A stretch of 64,000 bases of DNA from Glycine soja (lineage: Eukaryota; Streptophyta; Magnoliopsida; Fabales; Fabaceae): assembly GCF_004193775.1 (NCBI RefSeq), contig NC_041006.1, positions 29,565,102 through 29,629,101 of the forward strand, read 5' to 3'. A model generated the notes under the pieces. That model ran no database searches. It was not told the origin of the DNA and saw nothing but the letters and a program-made list of their open reading frames with translations. Each line of letters begins with the position of its first letter. The first letter of the stretch is position 1. Positions 53,509 through 64,000 of this stretch are shown here, piece after piece. Both the position numbers and the translations under genes were made by a program.

Positions 53509-56276
53509 ATGAATTCGGTTATAACAGTGTTGTATTTCAATGGAATGGTATATGAAGATAATGATGGTGTAATATTTGAAGGCAGTAAAAAAGCGATTAA
53601 GATTAAATGTGGAATTAGTTTCAATGCTTTGAAGAAAAAAATTGGAAATAAGGTAAAGTTGCAAAATAATGAAATTATTTCTGCTATCAGCTGTAGATTT
53701 TTAGTGTCAGGAAAATATATTGCCTTGCAAATTTGTGATGACGAAGACGTTGAAATGATGCTGGAAAGTTTTAAACAACAAGACCAAATGTCAGTTCTGG
53801 AGTTGTATATAGAAAAGGATGTGGCAGGTGGTTCAATGTTTCATTCTGCAAATTCGCTTACATCATGTGGAAATTATTTATCTAATGATGAGACACAATC
53901 GCCAACAAATATGAGCAATTTACATGTTGACGAAGATGATGATGATTATCTTGTGTCTAACTCATACGTTGAAGAGTCTTTAGACGAAGATGACAGTGTT
54001 GACGGTATATCTGATACAGACGATGAAGTCACCAACATGATTCAACCAGTAAGAATTGTTCACCCAGCATAAGGTATAATTTGCTGTATAAAAAAAGTAG
54101 ACAATACATTTATTATTTGATGACAATTGTATTTAATGCTAAATAAGTATGATTTGAATTTTTATTTTGAACTATTAGGTGCACAACGAATTGAAAATCC
54201 ATTTTGGAATGATGCTTTACATTATAACAATATCAACTAGAGTTATCCTGATGAGGAGGACATTTGCGGTTTGGAGATGTCGTCGACCTTTAATGTTGGC
54301 CAAGAATTATATGTTGGCATGGAATTTGATAGTAAAGATGCAGTCAAAAATGCAGTCAAACAATATGTTATGAAGGTGCATCAAAGTTTCAAAGTTGTTG
54401 AAAGCAAATTGAACAAGTATGTGGTTTGTTGCTTGAATAAAAGTGCAGAGTGTCCTTGCCCTTTCTATATGAGGGCAATTTTATCTAAAAAAACAGATAC
54501 GTGGAAAGTCACACAATGGGGTGGACCACACACATGTCTGAATATGACCATGACACAAGATCACGAGAAACTTGATTCAGATTTAATTGCCACTTGTGTA
54601 GCAGGTACGTATTTTATGTTCATATTATGTTCATTTTTTGTTAATTGTCATTTAAATTTTGCTATGTTATTAACAGGCATGATCAGAGAAGATCCATCAA
54701 TAAAAGTTTCTTTGATTCAAGAGAGGATTAACGGTGAATTTGCGTACAAGGTGTCGTACAAAAAAGCTTGGTTGGCGAAACAGAAAGCCATTGCAATTGA
54801 ATATGGCGATTAGGATGAGTCATGCGAAACTTTCATCGTGGTTAACACACATGCAAAATAATTCTCCTGGATCATATTTTCAAATACTACATAATGATTT
54901 TATCGTTGGGAAAACGGTTAGTCGCGAACACCGTCAATTTCATAGAGTTTTTTGGACTTTTGGCCAATGTAAAGAGGCTTTCAAGTACTGTAAGCCAATC
55001 ATACAAGTTGACGGCACACATTTGTATGGCAAATACCGTGGGACCCTCTTAATGGCCACATCACAAGATGGAAATGGTGGTGTCCTTCCTCTAGCATTCG
55101 CGGTGGTCGAAGGTGAGACGTTGACAGCGTGGTCATGGTTTTTGGCACACTTGCGTGAACACGTCACAGATAAAAATGGTATTTTTCTGATATCTGATCG
55201 ACACGTGAGTATAAAGTCCGATGTCACTAACGAAGCACTTGGTTGGAAACCTCCCCACGATTATCATGTCTACTGCATGCAACACATAGCAAGCAACTTC
55301 AATCGGAAATTCAATAATGCCAAACAAAAAGAAATGTTGAAGAAATTGGGTAAGATTTCATATTTGGTGGTCACGTTTATTTAACTTTCATATATACTTA
55401 AAATTGTTATTCATAACTAATTTTATGCAGCCTACACTCCTTGCAAGCACATTTTTTTATCAAAATTTAGAAAAAATTCGTGAACTGAGTCTAGCCATAG
55501 CAACATGGATTGATCGCATTTCAAAGGAAAAATGGACGATGGCTTATGATAGAGAAGGACGTCGATATGGCCACATGACAACCAACCTCTCAGAATGTAT
55601 CAATAAGGTTTTGAAGGATTGTCGCAACATTCCCATAACAGCATTGGTCAAATCAACGTACAGTAGGTGTCGAAAGTACTTTGTTGAGCGTGGCCGCCAA
55701 GCCCAAAGACAGTTAAATGAAGGGCAAGTATATTGTTCAAAGCTTGTTAAAGAACTTAGAAAAAATCAAGAACAAGCTTGTTCGCACATTGTTCGCGTGT
55801 ATGACATCCACTCCACAAGGTTTGAAGTAGAGGAGACCTTCAATCCTATCACGCAACGTGGCGGACAAAAGTGGGCAGTTAACTTGAATGGTCATTATTG
55901 TCAATGCGGAAGGTATTCTGCGCTTCACTATCCATGTTCACATATTATTGCAGCTTGTGGTTACGTGAACCTGAAGTACTACCAATATATAGATGTTGTT
56001 TATACAAATGAGCACATCTTAAAAGCTTACTCCGCACAATGGTGGTCTATTGGGAATGAAGCGGTTATTCCTCCTTCTAATGACGCATGGACACTTATCC
56101 CTGACCCAACTACAATTCGTGCGAAAGGTCGGCCAAAATCAACAAGGATAAGGAATGAGATGGATTGGGTTGAACCATCTGAGCACCGACAAAAATGCAG
56201 TAGATGTGGAGCCGAAGGGCATAACAGGCGTCGCTATCCAATACAATCTGAGCATGGGAGTTGTTCAAATCATTGA
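53509..56276 (+). pseudogene. mudrA-like transposase (PB1-like, DDE, SWIM, zinc knuckle), inactivated
   Basis: Inferred exons: 53509-54072, 54178-54604, 54677-55349 and 55431-56276 with GT-AG introns. N-terminal PB1-like region (MNSVITVLYFNGMVYEDNDG; CGISFNALKKKIGNK) and an acidic stretch; then a MuDR N-terminal domain (VGMEFDSKDAVKNAVKQYVM; CPCPFYMRA; KVTQWGGPHTCLN); DDE core with first Asp in IIQVDGTHLYGKYRGTLL and second in FLISDRH; SWIM finger CQCGRYSALHYPCSH; C-terminal knuckle CSRCGAEGHNRRRYP, where the fourth Cys is Tyr. Damage: stops at 54070-54072, 54238-54240 and 54811-54813, a frameshift just after 54820, and another in the T-run near 55450. The stop at 54070 falls next to a splice site and its assignment is less sure. 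Final stop TGA at 56274-56276. Confidence 0.88.
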
Positions 56277-56399
56277 TTTATGTATGTTAGTCGAGTGACT
56301 TGCATTTGTTTAAGTTCTCTTCAATGTATTGAATTTTTGGGGTTGAATAAATTTGGTTTGTGTGCATTAGCTATTTGTGGGGTTCAATGAATTCGTTAG

Positions 56400-57125
56400 C
56401 TAAAAACATAACCATAAACCCTAACCCTAAACCCAAAGCCCTAAACCCTAACCCCTAATCCAAACCCCGAAGCCTTAAACCCTAAACCCTAACCCAAACC
56501 CCAAAACCCTAAGCCTTAACCCTAAACCCCAAGCCCTAAGCCTAATCCCAAACCCCTAAAACCTAACCCTAAACCCTAATCCAGACCCCTAAGCCTTAAA
56601 CCCTAAACCCTAACCCACACCAAAACCCCAAAACCTTAAGCCTTAAACCCTAAACCCCAAGCCCTAAGCCTAATCCACCTAAAACCTAACCCTAAACCCC
56701 TAAATCATAAACCCTACACACTAAACCCCAAACCCTAACCCATAAGCCCTAAACCTAACCCCTAATCCACAACCCTAAGCCTTAAAACCTAAACCCTAAG
56801 CCCTAAGCATAATCCCTAACCCCTAAACCCCAAACCGTAAATCCTAAGCCCTAAACCTAAACCCTAATCCACAACCCTAAGCCTTAAACCCTAAACCCTA
56901 AGCCCTAAGCCTAATTCCTAACCCCTAAACCCCAAACCATAACCCCTAAGCCCTAAACCTAACCCCTAATCCACAACCCTAAGCCTTAAACCTTAAACCC
57001 TAATCCCTAAACCTAAACCCAAAACTGAAAACCATAAACCCCAAACCCTAACCCTATGCCTTAAACTCTAACCCTCAAATCCTAAAACGATAAACCCTAC
57101 ACCATAACCCCTCAACCCTAAACCT
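56400..57125 (+). repeat. Interstitial telomere-like repeat, (CCCTAAA)n-derived
   Basis: About 720 bp of CCCTAAACC, CCCTAACCC, AAGCCTTAAACC and AACCCCTAATCC words, i.e. degenerate plant telomere repeat with the C-rich strand on plus. A higher-order period is visible: AATCCACAACCCTAAGCCTT recurs near 56765, 56870 and 56970. It lies between the 3' end of the transposase and the 3' end of the PMD gene inside the MULE. Confidence 0.92.
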
Positions 57126-57452
57126 AGGTTGAGTGAAAGTGGGGAGTCCAATGCTGTAGTTAAGGGTATTCAAATTGATACTAAAGGAGAACTATCTACA
57201 ATGATAAACTATGGAATTAGTCAATGTGGAGTATCTGCACATATGGCGTTGGTGTTCGGCTTTAGTTACTAAAACTACTTATTTTTCGTTTGTCTACTTT
57301 AGTTTTATTTTTAAACTTTCTTTATTATTATAGTTTAATGCGCCACATAAACTGTATACATTAGTAAGGCATAATAAATGAGATGCGATAGATTAACTGT
57401 CAAAAATCAAATGTCATACATACAACAAAAAATTTACACAGAGACATCAAAA

Positions 57453-59721
57453 TCAGTCATTATGGTGTCCATGATGTCGTGAGGATGTGCCACATGGTCG
57501 ATCCCATCTTCGCGCTTGACGATTAGGATTTCTTCTGCCGCGTTGTCTCCCCGCTTCTGCTTGCTCAGCCTCAGCAGAAAACTCCAGACGCAAATCAACA
57601 CCTAATAAGTCGCCCATATCAGGTATTGCTCCGGGTACATTTCATTGCGGAACAAATGGGGCGTTAGGTGTTGCCATTTGGGCATCATGTTGCTGTGAAG
57701 GAGTCATAGTGGGCCATAAAAAATGAGGCTGTGTTTTCACAACACCACCGAACGAATGTTCGCTCGCAGAAGTATCAGTGTGATGACCTTCAAAAGGATA
57801 CTGATACATCTATGAAGGATATTGGGAAAATGTTGTTGGCGTGTAATACATTCCATGACCACGCTCCATTATTTGTTGGGAATATTGTTCCGCTTCAACA
57901 GACTCCCTTCCTCTGCCTATGCCCCGAGTTTCAACACTTGACTGAAGAATGTGAAACTCTTGTGTTGGGAATTCACGCTCTGATGCTGGACCATGTAACA
58001 CTAGCTCAATGATTCTCTCTTGCTCTTCGGATATAATCACTAACTTTTCCACGTAAGGCACGAGATCATCAACTGTCCATGTGTTCCTCCCTTGTGGTGA
58101 CACCATATACTGTAAAGTCTCCACAACTTCACCCTGCAATTATTAGCGTCAAGAAATTAATGCTCATGCTTAACAAAATAATTTGAAGTTAAACATTGAA
58201 AAACAGATAAATACCAATGTAGTTGTGTTTGAATTATTTGGGTCGACAAAAATCTTTGTTTTACGCCTATACCACACCATGTAGTCCGAGTTAAAACCCA
58301 GTAGGCCCTCCTGTCGAGGATAAACGTCGACCCTAAACTCAGCTCGATTGTTCCATTGACTGATGATCGGGGCTAACAGGTGGAACCAATTTTCGTCTTG
58401 TTTGCCTTTGAGCGTTATGCCATGGAGATTCTGTGGTTGCGAAAGACACCCGGGAATAGGTTGTTGCAATCCAAATTGTCGTAAAACTCTATCGGGTTGG
58501 TGCCACTCAACAACATGGAAACAAATCAGTGGCACCACCACGAACCAGGCTACACTTCCAACCACACAAATTGGAGGCAATGCTGCCATCACAATTGTTG
58601 TGTGGCTCCCAGACAAACTGCATATAACAACACACTTGTCAATTTTCAGTCAAACATAACATATTAACATTTCATTTAACCAATACATTACGATCTTCTT
58701 ACCTCAAGTCGTTTCATCAGATCCAATTTGCGACGGAAAACTCTAAGATCATCATTGCCAATATGCTGATTTCCACGTCGTAGCCACCTACAATAAAAAT
58801 GAAATCATCATTGTCAACACGTTCCATCATTAAATATTTTCAATTCAAATCTAATTTTTTAAACGACAAACCTGTGTCCGAGTGGTTTATTTTCTATTAT
58901 GGGAGGCGTCCTCTTTGGAGCCAAAGTCGTGCATCATTCCCATGCCCACATTTGGATTAAGATGCACATACCTCCGATTGATTTAACTTTGTAATCGGTG
59001 GCGCTGCACATCTCTCTATATAAATACGCAAGCATGGCAGGTCCCCACGCATACATACTGCACTGTTCAAAGTCACGTAAAAATTGTAGGTACCTTAAGG
59101 AAACTCTGCTACTGCTTTTGTTAACAAAGAGAACACCTCCTATGAATCGAAGGATCCATGCATGGGTAAACCTTTGTAATTGTTCAACGTTACCCTCATC
59201 AATATTTATGTGAGAAAAATGGTGAGCCAGCCAACTTAATTTTACCACACTGCCTTCAAGTTCGCCTTCCTGTGGTCTAACTCCTAATAATTCTTCACAT
59301 AAATCGGTCCAATCAAGATTTGTTGAACCAATTAATGGTGCTCCATCCGTACGAAGACCTAATAAAACTGACACATCTTGAAGAGTAATGGTAGCCTCTC
59401 CGCACTCAAGTGAAACGTGTGTGTTTCGGGCCTCCATCTTTCAATGAACGCACTAATTAAGGTTGCATTTATCTTTAGGTATCCCATCTTCATTATCCAA
59501 TAAAACTCAGATTGCCGAAGCAGAGGAACAATTTCCTCTTGTATTTGTTCTTCACATTGATACGTTGGGACTGTTCGTCTGATGTGTAATTTTTTGTCTG
59601 GTTCCCCATTCCAAACATGTTCTGAAACATGCTTGGGTTGCATCCACAAAAATGTCACCATCAATTGGACCAAACCTAGTTTGTATACTTGATGAGCATG
59701 ACGACGAAGATGCCAATGATC
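57453..59721 (-). pseudogene. Plant mobile domain (PMD) gene of the MULE, inactivated
   Basis: Minus-strand exons: 59721-58872, 58787-58703, 58617-58215 and 58133-57453. PMD blocks in order: KLHIRRTVPTYQCEEQIQEE, YLKINATLISAFIERWRPET, CGEATITLQDVSVLLGLRTD, ELEGSVVKLSWLAHHFS, MYAWGPAMLAYLYREM, LAPKRTPPIIENKPLGHRW, VVPLICFHVVEWHQPDRVLR, GFNSDYMVWYRRKTK and a TWTVDDLVPYVEK block, ending in a basic tail RRNPNRQARRWDRP. This is the domain of MAIN/MAIL-type proteins (often named protein phosphatase 7 long form homologue); it has no phosphatase region here. Damage: a 1-nt deletion near 59409, and stops at 58934-58936, 57810-57812 and 57642-57644. The 5' exon is not identified and may have been lost in the repeat array. 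Final stop TGA at 57453-57455. Confidence 0.85.
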
Positions 59722-59881
59722 CTACAAAATAAAATATAATACAATTAATTGACGATAAAATTTATACATACTCTCCAAATTTCAAATAAATAACAAATTA
59801 TATTTTTCAAATTTCAAATATTTCAATAACAAAATATATTACACAATCAACAAAATTTAAATATATTCTACAAATAAATTA

Positions 59882-59888
<7 letters not shown>

Positions 59889-59952
<64 letters not shown>
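59889..59952. repeat. (AT)n microsatellite
   Basis: An uninterrupted AT run of about 64 bp between the PMD gene and the 167-bp array. Confidence 0.95.
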
Positions 59953-59954
<2 letters not shown>

Positions 59955-59989
59955 AAATTAATAACTTAAAATACTTACGAGTCAAATAA

Positions 59990-61200
59990 TTTAGCATCAA
60001 ATATTTAAACTAGATGTAATGTACCATATCAAAAATTTAAACTAAACCTAATCTAAAATTAATAAGTTACGTAACCTAAAACTATTTTTAATTTACTATA
60101 TAAAAGTTTTTAACTAAACCTAATCTACCATATAAAAATTTAAACTATTTCTATTTTATCATATCAAATATTTAAACTAAATGTAATGTACCATATAAAA
60201 AATTTAAACTAAACCTAATCTAAAATTAATAAGTTACGGAACCTAAAACTATTTTTAATCTACTATATAAATTTTTTTAACTAAACATAATCTACCGTAT
60301 AAAAATTTAAATTATTTATAATTTATCATATCAAATATTTAAACTAAATGTAATGTACCATATAAATAATTTAAACTAAACCTAATTTAAAATTAATAAG
60401 TTACGGAACCTAAAACTATTTTTAATTTACTATATAAATTTTTTTAACTAAACCTAATCTACCATATAAAAATTTAAACTATTTCTAATTTACCATATCA
60501 AATATTTAAACTAAATATAATGTACCATATAAAAAATTTAAACTAAACCTAATCTAAAATTAATAAGTTACGGAACGTAAAACTATTTTTAATTTGCTAT
60601 ATAAATTGTTTTAACTAAATCTAATCTACCATATAAAAATTTAAACTATTTCTAATTTATCATATCAAATATTTAATCTAAATGTAATGTACCATATAAA
60701 AAATTTAAACTAAACCTAATCTAAAATTAATAAGTTACGGAACCTAAAACTATTTTTAATCTACTATATAAAAAAATTTAACTAAACCTAATCTACCATA
60801 TAAAAATTTAAACTATTCCTAATTTATCATATCAAATATTTAAACTAAATGTAATGTACAATATACAAAATTTAAACTAAACCTAATCTAAAATTAATAA
60901 ATTACGGAACCTAAAACTATTTTTAATCTATTATATAAATTTTTTTAATGAAACCTAATCTACCATATAAAAATTTAAACTATTTCTAATTTATCATATT
61001 AAATATTTAAACTAAATGTAATGTACCATACAAAAAATTTAAACTAAATATAATGTACCATACAAAAAATTTAAACTAAACCTAATCTAAAATTATATTT
61101 TTCAAAACCTCAAACTATTCTTAATCTACTATATAAATTTTTTTAACTAAACCTAATGTACAATATAAAAATTTAAACTATTCCTAATCTACCATATAAT
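59990..61200. repeat. 167-bp tandem array, about 7 copies
   Basis: The marker AATAAGTTACGGAACCTAAA recurs at about 60064, 60231, 60398, 60564, 60732 and 60899 (spacing 166-168 bp), with degraded flanking copies. Units also share CATATCAAATATTTAAACTA, ATGTAATGTACCATATAAA and ACTAAACCTAATCTA words. It lies between the PMD gene and the right terminus of the MULE. Confidence 0.93.
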
Positions 61201-61904
61201 TTTTTTAAACTAAATCTAATCTACTATATAAAATACAGAACTCAAACTAATAATATTAACAAATAAACTAAATCTAATGTATCCTATAATACAAATAATA
61301 ACATACTAACTAAAATTATAACATATACATATAACATAAATAATATTAATATTTCAAATTATTACTTAAAATTGATAACTACCACCTAAACATACATAAC
61401 ATATAACATATAATACAAATCTAACCTAAACATACGTAACATATAACACTTAAAATTTATAACCTAAACACACATAAAATTTATTATCAGTTAAAATAAA
61501 CTTACCAAGAAGTTACAAGCAGCAGAAACGAAAGAAGCAAAGGAAGCAAGGAAGCAAGCTTTCTGGATAACCAAGATGAAAGTCGAAGGCTGAGGAGAGT
61601 GAGTAGCAATGCAGTGGACGAGAACTGCATATAAAGGAGCAAATCGCTCCTCATGATGGCGCCTCCCCCCTGCAACTGCAACGTGCAACCTCCAATGGCG
61701 CTTCCTGCTGCATTGCTGCAGCACAGCACTCTGCGCGTCCCTGCTCTGCTGCACCCTAGGGCCAACACGCCAGTTTGACTAGCGCCTTCCTCAACGCGCC
61801 ATTGCTGCTTGCGCCTCCAGCGCCATGTAGACACAAAGGCAAGGCGCTGGTGGGAATGGCGACACCAGTGTCACGTGTCAGCTCCTACGTGAAAGCGCCA
61901 ATGG
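61200..61904. other. MULE right subterminal region
   Basis: AT-rich to about 61500, then a GC-rich zone (61620-61920) with GGCGCTGGTGGGAATGG, GGCGACACCAGTGTCACG and AGCGCCAATGG words, mirrored in style by 52140-52400 near the left terminus. Overlapping open frames at 61491-61834 on minus lack known motifs and are not called; they could be promoter-proximal exons of the PMD gene but nothing supports that directly. Confidence 0.6.
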
Positions 61905-62028
61905 TGGTGGCGCCATGCATGAGGTTTATGTAAAAAATAACACCCCTCAAGAATATGTTTGGAAACAACCCCATTTGGGGAATAAGTTTCTAAAAGAGCA
62001 CCATTTGAGGATTTTTGCCACCTAGTTA

Positions 62029-64000
62029 GGACCAGTCTAGCTTCCTCTATCGTTGCAAGCCTCCCTTTTGCTTTTAGAAAGATACACTTTAGTAAAAAGT
62101 TTATTTCTTAATTAAATGTAAATAGATAAATTAAATGATATGATATTAACTAATTTTTTATTCTAAAAGTTAATTATTTTTTGTTATATTTAGGTCTTAA
62201 TGGAGTATTATAAAAGATATACATTTTTTAGTTGAAAGGTGTGCTACCTCTTTTCCATATCTTTTTTATGTTTAAGGTTATTGCACATAAATTAAGAATC
62301 AAATTTAATAGAACTAAAAATTGTTATATTTAAGTTAAGATAAATGCTAACATGTGTCTTAAGTTAAAAAACTTAAAGTAGAAATATTTTTATTGAAAAA
62401 TGAAAAATTGTGTCATCCATAATTTTTTTTATGTTCTCTTATGATTTAAATATTAAATAATATTTTCTTTTAATTCCTTAACTAATGGCCAAGAACATTG
62501 GTTAACAACCCTTAAATTAAAATTAAAATTACTTATTGAATGTATTGATCTTTGATACTTACATCACTAGTAGTGTGTATTAAATATCGGTATATATTTG
62601 AGAAAAATACATTAATTAGATTTTGAAATTAAAAGATATGAAAAGGAGATAATATATTTAAAATATGTTGATGATTTATATAAAGGTTATCTTTAATTGT
62701 AATTTACCTAATTTACGTTGAAGTTGGTCCCCTAGCAAAGAAAAGGGGTAAGCATAGTGAATGCCAAGACACATAGAAGACTATGAATCAAATTATATCG
62801 CTCATTATAATTTGGAAATATAGAATATATGCTGACAGTGTCGTTGAAATTTCTAAGAAAGCACACAATCAAGTGGTATGGATCAATACTGCAATTATAA
62901 CTAGGACGAACAAACTGCACTGTTCATATGTATATCATCTCTACATATATAAAATTTGTCCAACTAAACTCCCAAGAGTTGTAGCCCCTGTTAGCAAGGA
63001 TCGAATTCCCTCTTCTTCTTTTTTTTACCTTGTCCATATTTATTCTTTGTGCTGCTGGACTTGAGGGAGGAGTTTGGTGGGCTCTATTCCCCTGGGTGTT
63101 TGAGTTTGAGAGTTTCTGTCGTTGTTTGCTTTTTCTGCATTTTGCTTTTCTTTTTGTTTTGTAGGTTCTTTGCTTAGTACCAACGGTGGCCTCAATAACC
63201 ATGATTTCAACTAGCGAAACAATTAACTTTTCTTTTTCATTTAACCATACATTTTTTTTCTCCAACTTTTGCAATTTCGCATTTTTTTTTTCAACGTCTG
63301 ACATGCAATTAGAGGCAAAAATATGCAAAATTTTTAAAATAAAGGCAAAAAATTGAAATTATACCTTTAAAAATGATATAAAGTTCCTGAAAATGAGCTT
63401 AAACCCTAACTTTTTTCCCACTGTCATCAAAGCCGCTAAATCATTTTGACTTGTTTGATTTATAAATAAAAAATGAAAATAATCTTTTATATATACTTGT
63501 TAGTCTTGCGGCCCATAATCACAATAAACCTATATAACTACAACCCATTCATTGCATTCACGAATTCAAATAATCACGAATAAAATTAACATGAAAGGTT
63601 GGGATAACAGAGTTAGCACGTACAAAAATGTACCATACGTAAAAAATTCGATTTCTCGTTTCTATTCCATGCTACACAAATGAAATGCGGAAGTTAATTT
63701 TACCATATTTTCTCTATTTCTTTTCCCTTTATTTTCACTGAATCAATCAAAGGATCGAATTACTATCACGCATATTACATTATTATTACTCCATCAATCA
63801 TGTAGGCATGGAACTCTAATACTTCACGTAACTGATGAACTATTTCTAATATGCAACACGTACAGGTCGTTGATCTAATTTGCCACAAAATAAACGGTGT
63901 AAAGAGGGTTGATCAAGATGCTCTTAATTCTTTTTTTTGTTAGAACACATATTCTCCACGGTAGGTAATCTTATTCGAATCTGATAGGATTACTATGAAC
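62029..64000. other. Intergenic region at the right edge
   Basis: No gene is recognised. A 134-aa minus frame (63328-62924) is lysine-rich and coiled-coil-like at first (DVEKKNAKLQKLEKKNVWL) but shows no family motif and no clear exon partners; it could be a short gene fragment. 63945-64000 is a second copy of the repeat at 22725-22800. Confidence 0.5.

Larger units (their letters stand above)
52034..62019 (+). mobile_element. 10-kb Mutator-like element with transposase and PMD genes
   Basis: Perfect 9-bp target duplication ACCTAGTTA at 52025-52033 and 62020-62028. Ends: GGCAAATTGCCCTAAATGGG on the left; the right end inverted reads GGCAAAAATCCTCAAATGG. The inverted similarity goes on for at least about 110 bp (TTCTTTTACAAACTTTTTCC against CTCTTTTAGAAACTTATTCC), followed by GC-rich subterminal zones (52140-52400 and 61640-61925) that share GGCGACACCAGTG-type words. 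Contents in order: transposase pseudogene (+), telomere-like repeat, PMD-domain pseudogene (-), AT microsatellite, 167-bp tandem array. Both genes are broken, so it could only move in trans. Confidence 0.92.

Noticed and set aside
56400..57125. True chromosome end (telomere)
   Set aside because: The repeat is degenerate, only about 720 bp long, and lies between two genes inside a transposon with sequence on both sides.
61491..61834. Two overlapping minus frames of 87 and 110 aa
   Set aside because: They lie in the GC-rich subterminal zone of the MULE, have no family motif, and overlap in different frames.
62924..63328. 134-aa lysine-rich minus frame
   Set aside because: The coiled-coil-like start is not backed by any family motif, start context or exon partners.

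Overview
This is eukaryotic nuclear DNA from a dicot plant, most likely a legume and probably Glycine (soybean or a close relative). The basis is AT-rich, intron-rich sequence with plant GT-AG exons, telomere-type CCCTAAA repeats, and repeat families I recognise from soybean, such as an LTR with TAATCGATTACC repeats. The species call is inference.

Three ordinary host genes are present and were assembled exon by exon. (1) 807-5406 (+): the last eight exons of a protein kinase CK2 catalytic alpha subunit; the 5' exons lie before the window. (2) 9114-10587 (-): a complete three-exon gene for a 78-aa At2g23090-type small zinc-finger protein. (3) 29038-35515 (-): a complete eight-exon gene for a 293-aa membrane-anchored prolyl 4-hydroxylase. 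All three have intact reading frames and clean splice sites.

The rest is mostly transposable elements, several with ends resolved to the base. 10826-21203 is a putative 10.4-kb Helitron carrying a broken RPA70-like gene, with a 3' hairpin and CTAG end. It starts about 240 bp upstream of the zinc-finger start codon and holds a 1.8-kb TTA-flanked element filled with a satellite-like array. 24407-27061 is a decayed MULE transposase fused to an OTU-type cysteine protease domain. 38360-40068 and 42661-43995 are two solo LTRs with perfect 5-bp target duplications (AAGCA and ATCAA); the second sits inside the LTR of a truncated minus-strand Ty3/gypsy element (41325-46985).

The right-hand third has the most unusual structure. 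A 1.64-kb near-perfect palindromic MULE (49812-51447, 10-bp TSD) interrupts an RNase H-like gene remnant. Only 586 bp further on is a 10-kb MULE (52034-62019, 9-bp TSD) with related terminal sequence. That large element carries a mudrA-like transposase with PB1-like, DDE, SWIM and zinc-knuckle regions, about 720 bp of degenerate interstitial telomere-like repeat, a convergently oriented plant-mobile-domain (PMD) gene, and a 167-bp tandem array. Both of its genes are dead; most of their premature stops look like C-to-T or G-to-A transitions, as expected after cytosine methylation.

No rRNA or tRNA genes or CRISPR arrays were recognised. Exon boundaries come from reading conceptual translations against remembered family sequences; no alignment or database search was run.
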